Shown here piece after piece: positions 1 to 4,850 of a stretch of DNA of 7,758 bases. The DNA is from an uncultured Prevotella sp. (GTDB lineage Bacteria; Bacteroidota; Bacteroidia; Bacteroidales; Bacteroidaceae). The translations under genes were made by a program, and so were the position numbers. Each line of letters starts with the position of its first letter. Position 1 is the stretch's first letter. The notes under the pieces were generated by a model that was not told the origin of the DNA, ran no database searches, and saw only the letters and a program-made list of their open reading frames with translations. The stretch covers positions 1-7,758 of the forward strand of contig CATXJC010000067.1 of the NCBI GenBank assembly GCA_958369755.1, given 5' to 3'.

Positions 1-17
1 GTATTTGTCGTGATCTA

Positions 18-49
18 CAAAGTTACTGAAAATCAGCGACTTGACCAAC
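18..49 (-). promoter_or_regulatory. Outward promoter for a gene off the left edge
   Basis: The minus strand reads TAACTTTG at 25-18, an exact match to the Bacteroidota -7 box TAnnTTTG. A GTTG lies 20 nt upstream at 49-46 as a weak version of the -33 TTTG. Any transcript would leave the window at its left end, so the target gene cannot be seen. The -7 match is strong and the -33 match is partial. Confidence 0.45.
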
Positions 50-193
50 TTTTTATAGTTGAATTTTTATAAGCGTTTCTTAATGTAAGTTATTGATTTA
101 CAGATAATTAAATGTTAATTTAACGCAGTGTTGAGATAAGGGTGAATTAAAATAATCAATAGGCTAGTTGACTACCGATTATTGTCTAATTTT

Positions 194-236
194 GCAAAAT
201 TGATGCTTGATAGGCAATGTCAAGCATCAGTTTTGC
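194..236. terminator. Isolated 17-bp hairpin, terminator-like
   Basis: The arms GCAAAATTGATGCTTGA (194-210) and TCAAGCATCAGTTTTGC (220-236) pair over 17 positions with one T-G wobble around a 9-nt loop. On the plus strand it is followed by CATTTTATATTT, a loose U-rich tail. There is no gene ending just before it on either strand inside the window, so its role is unclear. It may insulate the promoter at 285-315, or be the end of a small RNA. The rest of 1-284 shows no convincing reading frame. Confidence 0.5.
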
Positions 237-262
237 CATTTTATATTTCCAGCACATCTTTT

Positions 263-331
263 ATACATTTATCCCTTATTTTTCTTTGTAGTTTCGGATA
301 AATTCTTTATCTTTGCCCCTAGAAAACAACT
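263..331 (+). repeat. Promoter repeat, copy 1
   Basis: This 69-nt stretch aligns without gaps to 2466-2534, with 54 of 69 positions identical by hand count. Shared islands include ATAAATTC, CTTTG, and GAAAACAACT downstream of the start site. Similarity covers the whole promoter and early leader, more than the two promoter boxes alone would give. The genes that follow (191-aa protein and GH25 relic) are unrelated, so the promoter seems to have been copied or recombined separately from its gene. Confidence 0.6.
285..315 (+). promoter_or_regulatory. Promoter of the 191-aa gene
   Basis: TTTG at 285-288, a 19-nt spacer, and TATCTTTG at 308-315 match the Bacteroidota promoter layout (TTTG, 19-20 nt, TAnnTTTG). 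Transcription would begin a few bases after 315 and leave a leader of roughly 55 nt before the ATG at 379. The element lies inside a repeat shared with the GH25 relic promoter. Confidence 0.7.
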
Positions 332-378
332 TCTGAGGTTTAATGGCTGTGTAGGTACAAATGAAATAGTAATCAATA

Positions 379-954
379 ATGAATAAAATTATGGAAAAAG
401 AATGGTTTAATGGTTTTGTAGCCAATGGCTTGCAATTTAGATTTGATGGTTCTATAATAAACGACTTTGGCGTTACATATCATATTGGGGTAAAAAATAT
501 CTCTGGGTACCTTGTAGAGATAGAGGATCGTGTATATTTTCGATTTGATTATAAGAAAGTGCGTAAGAAAAATGAGTTCGGTCAATATTATCTCGAAATG
601 GGAAATGTTATTCCTTATGCAGAAGTATGGGATTATGTACATTTGCTAGATATGCAAACACAGAAACTTGTGTTTGGAAGTAAAGCTCAATTGATGCCGG
701 GCGAGGAGTATCTTGTCAAGATTCATTGGAATGGAGCCAAAGAGTTAGAGCAAGATGAATCGTATTTTACCGAATGTGCTAACGATATATTGTCGGCACA
801 TGATTTCAAGTATCTACAGTTGAGAATTAGCAATTTCGTAAAAATGACTATCTGCCCTTCGGACAAGGAAAATGATTATTCATGGTTTGTTTCTCAAAAA
901 GAAGTTTGTGAGAATTATGGGGTGTATGTTCACGTATCTTCTACTTCCAAATAA
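379..954 (+). CDS. Unrecognised 191-aa cytoplasmic protein
   Basis: I do not recognise the family. The protein is 191 aa with no signal peptide, no membrane segment and no lipobox. It alternates hydrophobic and charged residues (for example FRFDGSIINDFGV, YLVKIHWNG, YLQLRISNF), which suggests a compact beta-rich fold with some helix. It has only two cysteines and no obvious catalytic motif. The ATG at 379 is used here; a second ATG at 391 (MEKEWF) is equally possible, and neither has a clear Shine-Dalgarno site. A good promoter lies upstream at 285-315. After the TAA (952-954) the same frame stays open for 24 more codons and ends in a TGA that overlaps the next ATG at 1026 as ATGA, so the protein may once have been longer and coupled to the DUF1810 gene. 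That it is a real gene is well supported by promoter and length; its function is unknown. Confidence 0.75.
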   Translation: MNKIMEKEWFNGFVANGLQFRFDGSIINDFGVTYHIGVKNISGYLVEIEDRVYFRFDYKKVRKKNEFGQYYLEMGNVIPYAEVWDYVHLLDMQTQKLVFGSKAQLMPGEEYLVKIHWNGAKELEQDESYFTECANDILSAHDFKYLQLRISNFVKMTICPSDKENDYSWFVSQKEVCENYGVYVHVSSTSK

Positions 955-1025
955 GGTAAGGTTATTGCTCCCTATCCATTTGCGAACGGAACTGCTGTAG
1001 AATTAGATAAAACGTTAAAAAGAGG

Positions 1026-1569
1026 ATGAATTTTTTGAAATTAGGTGTCACTTTTATGAAGTCTTTGAGTGCTTTATTCGTTCCCGGTAAATGCCCAAAA
1101 CGAATTGATAATGAGAAAATTGTCGCTGGTGAAAGCTTGGCGTCCGATTCTACACCTTCGGACATTATCGGATATCTAAAGGCTCAGCAGCCACACTATG
1201 ATCTCTTGCGTTTTCTGGATGCACAGGAGGTTGCCTATACCCAGGCTTTAAGTGAACTGAAAGGAGGTAGAAAACAAAGCCATTGGATATGGTATATCTT
1301 CCCGCAACAGAAGGGACTCGGACATAGTTACAATTCAAAAATACTATGGCTTGGATGGCGAGGGTGAAGCCAGAGCCTATGTTGAATATGAAATTCTGGG
1401 TGATAGACTCCGTGAATGCTGCAAGGCGCTCTTGCTCCACAAGGATAAGGACATCAAATATATCATGGGAAGCGGAATTGACGTGCTGAAGCTCAAAACT
1501 TCTATGTGTCTCTTCAATAAAGTGAGTCCTAATGATGTGTTTGAGGAAGTATTGGATGCTTTCTTTTAA
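1026..1569 (+). pseudogene. DUF1810 family gene, frameshifted
   Basis: The reading frame from 1026 gives a 58-residue leader and then the start of a DUF1810 domain (YDLLRFLDAQE, SHWIWYIFPQ, KGLGHSYNSK). It then loses homology and runs out at 1367. The domain resumes in another frame at about 1342 (YYGLDGEGEARAYV, LGDRLRECCKALL, KLKTSMCLF, VLDAFF) and stops at 1569. The break lies at the A5 run at 1337-1341: removing one A restores SYNSKYYGLDG, which fits the family. After the stop the same frame reads KRSEKSLS, which resembles the usual DUF1810 C-terminal end, so a second lesion (early stop at 1567-1569) is likely. DUF1810 proteins are small, of unknown biochemical role, and usually lack the N-terminal leader seen here. 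The ATG overlaps the TGA of the preceding frame. A sequencing error in the A run is an alternative to true decay. Confidence 0.8.
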
Positions 1570-1685
1570 AAACGTTCAGAAAAGTCTTTATCAGGGAACA
1601 ATAATGTAAAGTAATATACGTAACTATATTTTCCCCATCGACGATAAGGATTATGGTGGTGGTGAAATGGTAGAAGATAAAAATA

Positions 1686-1720
1686 TAGCGAGCAAAAGGG
1701 AGTAATCCTTCAGCTCGCTA
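1686..1720. terminator. Bidirectional hairpin terminator
   Basis: Arms TAGCGAGC (1686-1693) and GCTCGCTA (1713-1720) pair perfectly, with an inner AAGG/CCTT pairing. On the plus strand the hairpin is followed by AGTTTTTA. On the minus strand it is followed by the complement of the A-rich 1677-1685, giving TATTTTTATC. It sits immediately after the toxin stop codon (1726-1728 on the minus strand) and after the DUF1810 relic, so it probably ends transcripts from both sides. Confidence 0.75.
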
Positions 1721-1725
1721 AGTTT

Positions 1726-2055
1726 TTATAGTTTCCTTTTGAATTGTCTCAATAATGCTTGTTGAGAACGTTTGGTGTACCAAATGTCAGCAATGACGAT
1801 TTCGTCACGCTCTTTGTCGTAGCGATAAATGAGCTTGAAGTTGTCCATAAGCAGTGCGCTACGATAATCTCGATGAAAATCTTTCAGAATAGGCTCTGGA
1901 GAATATGACAAAGGGAACATAATGAGACGAGCGTATATGGCCTCAAGTTCCTTTTTCCATCTCAAAACGCATTTCCTTCCAAACTCATCCCTAGCATATT
2001 CGATACAATAGCGTATGTCTTCTTGGGTTGGTGGTAATACTCGTATGTTTACCAT
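1726..2055 (-). CDS. RelE/ParE family toxin
   Basis: This 109-aa protein fits the RelE/ParE toxin superfamily in length and pattern. It has an N-terminal strand and helix with EDIRYCIEYARDEFG, a second helix (LRWKKELEAIYARL), then the conserved core FPLSY...KDFHRDYRSALL and the strand-turn-strand FKLIYRYDKERDEIVIADIWYTKR near the C-terminus. ParE members block DNA gyrase and RelE members cut mRNA on the ribosome; the sequence alone does not decide which applies. Its ATG overlaps the end of the antitoxin frame (ATGGTAA, 2055-2049), typical of translationally coupled toxin-antitoxin pairs with the antitoxin first. It ends at a hairpin terminator. The gene looks intact. The R/K-rich tail (QFKRKL) is usual for such small basic toxins. 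Confidence 0.85.
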   Translation of the reverse strand: MVNIRVLPPTQEDIRYCIEYARDEFGRKCVLRWKKELEAIYARLIMFPLSYSPEPILKDFHRDYRSALLMDNFKLIYRYDKERDEIVIADIWYTKRSQQALLRQFKRKL

Positions 2056-2327
2056 TTGAATTCGTTTTTGAAATTGGCCATCATTTCTAGAAAGTCAACA
2101 GCGTTGCCTGTTCTTGCATATTCTTCTTCACGAGCTAAGACATGATTCGCCAACTCGTCATTATTGCATAATGTCATAAAAGGATATTCTCCGGATTCGT
2201 TATGAGCCTCTGTTGCATATTCGTGACGATAGGTAACTGTTGGTTCTTGAACGGTACAGCTATCCTCGAAAAAGCGTTGGGCTTTATCGTTTAGTCGTTC
2301 TTTTGAGTTTGACATTATTTTAGTCAT
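2049..2327 (-). CDS. Antitoxin of the ParE/RelE-type pair
   Basis: This 92-aa protein lies upstream of the toxin and overlaps it by 7 nt. The start at 2327 (MTKIMSNSKERL) is chosen because a strong AAGGAGG lies 8 nt before it; a longer frame begins at 2369 but would start upstream of that site and on top of the promoter. The protein is acidic overall. Its C-terminal part (ELANHVLAREEEYARTGNAV, then DFLEMMANFKNEFKW) looks like the helical toxin-binding tail of type II antitoxins. I see no clear ribbon-helix-helix or helix-turn-helix, so autorepression cannot be claimed from sequence. Assignment rests mainly on position, size and overlap with a well-recognised toxin. Confidence 0.75.
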   Translation of the reverse strand: MTKIMSNSKERLNDKAQRFFEDSCTVQEPTVTYRHEYATEAHNESGEYPFMTLCNNDELANHVLAREEEYARTGNAVDFLEMMANFKNEFKW

Positions 2328-2335
2328 ATAATAAT

Positions 2336-2342
2336 CCTCCTT
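2336..2342 (-). promoter_or_regulatory. Strong Shine-Dalgarno site of the antitoxin
   Basis: The minus strand reads AAGGAGG here, 8 nt before ATG 2327. Such full sites are uncommon in Bacteroidota. It decides the antitoxin start and fits the need to make more antitoxin than toxin. Confidence 0.7.
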
Positions 2343-2364
2343 AATTTTTGATACTCTAATTTGT

Positions 2365-2439
2365 TGCAAAATTACGATTAATATTTGAAAGTACCAAAGT
2401 TTTTTTCGCTTTTCTTATGAATAATCCTAAAGAATTTGA
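2365..2439 (-). repeat. Divergent promoter block, copy A
   Basis: This block is similar to 3969-4041. Shared parts are the TGCAAA of the -7 region, the ACCAAA of the -33 region, a pyrimidine-rich tract, and ATGAATAATCCTAAAGAA (2417-2434), followed by TTTGA here and CTTGA in copy B. The plus-strand ATG at 2417 opens only 39 codons that run through the GH25 promoter, so it is not taken as a gene. Confidence 0.65.
2367..2398 (-). promoter_or_regulatory. Antitoxin-toxin promoter
   Basis: On the minus strand TTTG (2398-2395), a 20-nt spacer and TAATTTTG (2374-2367) match the Bacteroidota consensus. The site is about 40 nt upstream of the chosen antitoxin start. An 8-nt inverted pair, GAAAGTAC (2387-2394) and GTACTTTC (2445-2452), has one arm inside the spacer and the other between this promoter and the divergent GH25 promoter; it could be an operator arm pair but this is not shown. 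Confidence 0.7.
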
Positions 2440-2465
2440 GTTTCGTACTTTCAGCCCCCCATTTC

Positions 2466-2534
2466 ATACAATTATCCCCTTACTTTCTATGCCGTTTCAA
2501 ATAAATTCATTACCTTTGTCCCCTGAAAACAACT
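2466..2534 (+). repeat. Promoter repeat, copy 2
   Basis: This is the partner of 263-331, with 54 of 69 identical positions by hand alignment without gaps. It includes the -33 and -7 boxes and the early leader GAAAACAACT. Confidence 0.6.
2488..2518 (+). promoter_or_regulatory. Promoter of the GH25 relic
   Basis: TACCTTTG (2511-2518) is an exact TAnnTTTG. The -33 position, 19 nt upstream, reads TATG (2488-2491) where the related promoter at 285-288 has TTTG. The ATG of the GH25 anchor is at 2550, giving a short leader. Confidence 0.6.
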
Positions 2535-2549
2535 AAAAAATAAAATGTA

Positions 2550-2920
2550 ATGAAGAAAGGATTAAAATATACTTTGGTTTCCTTAGGCAGCCTGGTCGTA
2601 TTGGCTGGTATGGGTCTGGGAATCATGTATGTGGTGTCGCCATATACGGTGAAGCGATGGGTGGGTTGGTGAAGAAACACTATGGCAAGTATCCTATCAT
2701 CTATAGCAACGAGAGCTTCTATAATAAGGAGATGGGGGCAAAGTTCAAGCGTTATTATCTCTTCATCGCCAATTATAACTCCCGACAACCCGCTATTGAC
2801 GGCAGAGGAAAGTGCAATATCTGGCAGTATTCCGAAACCGGACATTTGCATGGTATTGGAGAAAGGGTAGATTTAAGCAGATTCATGAATGGTACAACCA
2901 TCAAGGATTTGATGTTGTAA
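2550..2920 (+). pseudogene. GH25 lysozyme relic, internally deleted
   Basis: The ATG at 2550 opens a 40-codon frame with a basic start (MKKGLKY) and one hydrophobic segment at about residues 8-30, a signal anchor like those of Bacteroidales GH25 lysozymes; it stops at 2670-2672. From about 2665 another frame encodes the C-terminal end of a GH25 domain: LVKKHYGKYPIIYSN, YYLFIANY, then WQYSETG and RVDLSRF, ending at 2920. Intact GH25 enzymes have roughly 200 catalytic residues; here the first two thirds of the domain, including the catalytic acidic residues of the DxE region, are missing and the two parts are out of frame. GGTGAAG occurs at 2648-2654 and 2668-2674 beside the junction. The gene cannot make an active muramidase. 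Its promoter still looks intact. Family call is firm, and the state as a relic is also firm. Confidence 0.85.
2829..2919 (+). repeat. GH25 tail repeat, copy A
   Basis: These 91 nt match 4041-4131 with four mismatches by eye (87 of 91). The repeat encodes the last part of the GH25 domain and ends with its stop codon; similarity ceases right after it. Confidence 0.9.
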
Positions 2921-2971
2921 GAAATAATAAAAATGTACCAAGTTGTTTTTTTTATCATTACGTAAGGAAAA

Positions 2972-3007
2972 CGCCCTTTGTTAGAATGTTACTGCTAACA
3001 AAGGGCG
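2972..3007 (-). terminator. Perfect 13-bp hairpin terminator
   Basis: CGCCCTTTGTTAG (2972-2984) and CTAACAAAGGGCG (2995-3007) pair perfectly around a 10-nt loop. On the minus strand the stem is followed by TTTTCC. It lies 9 nt beyond the stop codon of the lysozyme-like gene, so it most likely ends that transcript. The plus-strand side has no U tract, though it may also stop transcripts from the GH25 relic. Confidence 0.8.
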
Positions 3008-3016
3008 GTGAGCTGA

Positions 3017-3776
3017 TTATGCCAAATGATTTATTGTTCTAAAGTCTTTGGATAGCAATCGCAATGCTTTTCTAGAGAGATGACCTCCATTTCGATAATG
3101 GAAGTTTTCTTTCATTCGGGTATCAAATCTTTTTTTGTCAAAGGACATGGCTTTCTTTTTGTTGTCCCAAAAGTAGACTTTTGATTCATTAGCCATATCT
3201 TTGACATTCCCTGTTGCAACAGCTTTTAAAAGCTTTGGATAATTGCTAACCAACGGACCTGTTTGATACCTTATATCTGCTAATCCTTCTTTTATCTGCG
3301 GACTGACAGTATCAGGAAACTGCGTCACGGTCTTTAAGGCTTTATCTACTTGAACAAATGTGTCTTTTGCTCGTTGCATAACTTCTGCATTCATCTCTGT
3401 TGGGGTAAAACCTCGTGCGGCTCGTTTATTGAATACATCTGTTTGTTTGGCTTTATCTATACCTGGGCCTATATCCCAATTTCCGTTAGTGGTTTGGTAA
3501 TAGTAGTACTTGCCATTTGTGAATCCTTTATTTTCTGGATTCTCTCGCATCCATAAGTTTTATTTTTGCTTCTGCATCTATATAGTTTATTCTTGCAGAA
3601 TCAGGTCCAATCCATTTTTTGCTGATAGAGTCGTACCTGTTGTTATCTAACCAATTCTCAGCGTTGGAGACTATTTCGTAATGTCCAAAGCCAAGGAAGT
3701 TTTGTAGCGAATACCATTGACGACAGCCCGTTAGGAAACTGCCCGCTACTATTGAAATGAAAAAAAACTTCTTCAT
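3017..3776 (-). pseudogene. Lysozyme-like lipoprotein, frameshifted
   Basis: The first frame (start 3776) gives 82 codons: a lipoprotein signal MKKFFFISIVAGSFLTGC with the lipobox cysteine at 18, then a region ending in IDAEAKIKL. It stops at 3528. The second frame, open from 3550 to 3017, continues the protein (RENPENKG, YYYYQTTNGNWDIGPG, GFTPTEMNAEV, EGLADIRYQTGPL, NYPKLLKAVATGNVKDMANE, FHYRNGGHLSRKAL). Removing one T from the plus-strand T4 run at 3558-3561 joins them as AKINLWMRENPENKG. By eye the order of motifs parallels T4-type/GH24 lysozymes: a 'TIGIGH'-like turn, a 'T..EA' helix start, and a 'NYPKLLKA...NE' helix. This is an inference, and catalytic residues cannot be fixed by hand. 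The mature protein would be an outer- or inner-membrane lipoprotein; residues after the cysteine (RQWYS) lack an acidic surface-export signal. A sequencing error is possible. Confidence 0.7.
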
Positions 3777-3779
3777 TTA

Positions 3780-3970
3780 AAAAATTTTATTGATATAAAA
3801 GTAATCTGTTAAGTGTAATGCTCTTCCTAAAAGAAGAACAAATCATCTAATATGGAAATCAAGTTTGCAGTTTGGGTTCTCGCAAAAACTTGCATGTAGT
3901 TTTTTCATGCATGGCTACATAGACCATGACCAAGAACAACCTATCGGATGCTGTTGGCTTTTTATGTCTG
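3780..3970 (-). other. Long leader without a recognised gene
   Basis: About 190 nt separate the minus-strand promoter at 3971-4002 from the lipoprotein start at 3776. The stretch has no long frame. A weak stem (ATGTAG with CTACAT, near 3893-3919) and a 23-codon minus-strand frame starting MVYVAMHEK are visible but neither is convincing. It may be plain leader, or the remains of an inserted sequence. Confidence 0.4.
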
Positions 3971-4041
3971 CAAAGTTACTCATTTTATTTTGAATAACCA
4001 AATTTTTCTTTCTTTTTTATGAATAATCCTAAAGAACTTGA
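3969..4041 (-). repeat. Divergent promoter block, copy B
   Basis: This is the counterpart of 2365-2439: same -7 and -33 spacing, a similar pyrimidine tract, and the shared ATGAATAATCCTAAAGAA (4019-4036). At 4041 it is joined directly to the GH25 tail repeat. In copy A 389 nt (2440-2828), holding the GH25 promoter and most of the relic, lie between the two parts. Confidence 0.65.
3971..4002 (-). promoter_or_regulatory. Promoter of the lysozyme-like lipoprotein
   Basis: On the minus strand TTTG (4002-3999), a 20-nt spacer, and TAACTTTG (3978-3971) match the Bacteroidota consensus exactly. It is the counterpart of the antitoxin promoter at 2367-2398 within the repeated block. The start codon is about 190 nt downstream. 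Confidence 0.75.
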
Positions 4042-4132
4042 TTCAGAAACCGGACATTTGCATGGTATTGGAGAAAGGGTAGATTTAAGCAGATTCATGA
4101 ATGGTACAACCATCAAGAATTTGATGCTATAG
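4019..4132 (+). pseudogene. GH25 tail fragment, second copy
   Basis: The GH25 C-terminal end (SETGHLHGIGERVDLSRF, MNGTTIKNLML, stop 4130-4132) is present without any anchor, promoter or catalytic part. An ATG at 4019 is in frame with it and would give a 37-aa peptide beginning MNNPKELD. That peptide has no known counterpart, and no plus-strand promoter is seen before it, so I regard it as a remnant and not an expressed gene. It is the end point of the duplicated block. Confidence 0.75.
4041..4131 (+). repeat. GH25 tail repeat, copy B
   Basis: This is the partner of 2829-2919, in the same orientation and 1212 nt away, with four mismatches in 91 nt. Such similarity is enough to support recombination that would delete or duplicate the lysozyme-like gene in between. 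Confidence 0.9.
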
Positions 4133-4331
4133 GCAATGATGATTTCATACACGTCACTACAGATCCTCCATTGGGTTATGTCATAGAGTTAAAGCCTTTG
4201 GGAAATCTGCATGGTGTCATAGATGTCAAGTTCTTCCTATTTAGACTTAGTAACATCTATGCCTAAACACAGGATTATGCAGGTGCTCCAAGGAGGTACA
4301 CCGGCATTGTATAGGAAAAAGAAATTCCTTT
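4133..4331. other. Non-coding stretch with a possible coding remnant
   Basis: After the GH25 fragment one plus-strand frame stays open to a TAA at 4264-4266 and reads like protein (GNDDFIHVTTDPPLGYVI, ELKPLGNLHGVIDVKF). It has no start, no ribosome site, and no family that I recognise. No convincing terminator for the minus-strand operon ending at 4332 was found here; only a weak GGAA/TTCC pairing near 4314-4328. Confidence 0.4.
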
Positions 4332-4811
4332 TCAAACTTGTTTTTCTATCCAGGTCATAAGTACCGCCACTGCATATTGCTGTTCTTCTTTTGTCAACTG
4401 TCTTCCGGCAGGTATATGATGCCATTTGAAGAAACAACCACGGCAGCAGCAGCCTGTAGCATGCTGGGCAATGAATACAGGATGACCTCTCATCGGCGTC
4501 TGCTTGCCGTCATTGGGAATCACTGCAGGAGCAAGGCGTTTGGCAACGAAATCCTCCGCATGCTTACGGATGGTAGCCAAACCCTTTTCTGCAATATATT
4601 CCTTATCCTTCTTCGAGAGATGGAATCGGCTGCGAAAAGCTGATTGGGAAAGTCTTTCAAACAAATCAGTCAAGTCATACTCTTTGTCTGGAGAAGTATC
4701 GTTTTCCATGTCTTCTGAAGAGATAGAGTCTTTCTGATGATCCTCTTTTTCCTCAGGAAACAAATTAAGTTCTACATATTTTGCTTGGTTTACTTTTGAT
4801 TCTTTTTTCAT
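4332..4811 (-). CDS. DUF4186 domain protein
   Basis: This protein is 159 aa. Residues 1-45 are a charged, low-complexity leader. Residues 47-157 form a DUF4186 domain with its hallmark blocks: SAFRSRFHLSKKD, YIAEKGL, HAEDFVAKRLAPA, IPNDGKQTPMRGHPVFIAQH, CCCRGCFFKWH and GRQLTKEEQQYAV. The function of the family is not known. The cluster of cysteines at 121-123 and 126 with nearby histidines (110, 117, 131, 132) could bind a metal, which is inference. The start at 4811 is fixed by AGGAGG 9 nt upstream. The gene follows nhaC by 39 nt on the same strand and is probably the last gene of the operon. The domain looks complete. Confidence 0.85.
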   Translation of the reverse strand: MKKESKVNQAKYVELNLFPEEKEDHQKDSISSEDMENDTSPDKEYDLTDLFERLSQSAFRSRFHLSKKDKEYIAEKGLATIRKHAEDFVAKRLAPAVIPNDGKQTPMRGHPVFIAQHATGCCCRGCFFKWHHIPAGRQLTKEEQQYAVAVLMTWIEKQV

Positions 4812-4820
4812 TTCTATTAG

Positions 4821-4826
4821 CCTCCT
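4821..4826 (-). promoter_or_regulatory. Shine-Dalgarno site of the DUF4186 gene
   Basis: The minus strand reads AGGAGG, 9 nt before the ATG at 4811. It sets the start and allows separate initiation after nhaC ends at 4851. Confidence 0.65.
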
Positions 4827-4850
4827 ATATCTATGAATCTCCTATTCATA

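Noticed and set aside
962..1440. Two minus-strand frames over the DUF1810 gene
   Set aside because: They are antisense to a recognised family and carry no family signals of their own.
2049..2369. Longer antitoxin starting MQQIRVSK at 2369
   Set aside because: It would begin on top of the -7 box at 2367-2374, and AAGGAGG supports the start at 2327.
2417..2536. Plus-strand frame starting MNNPKEFEF
   Set aside because: It crosses the GH25 promoter boxes, has no ribosome site and no counterpart of the same length in copy B.
2510..2851. Minus-strand frame of 113 codons
   Set aside because: It is antisense to the GH25 relic, whose two frames have recognisable homology.
2812..3042. Plus-strand frame of 76 codons overlapping the GH25 tail
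   Set aside because: It runs out of frame through a clear GH25 end and through the perfect hairpin at 2972-3007. It is open in both repeat copies only because the sequence is duplicated.
4275..4328. Terminator for the minus-strand operon
   Set aside because: Only 4-bp or tight-loop pairings (GGAA/TTCC, CTCC/GGAG) are present, too weak to call.
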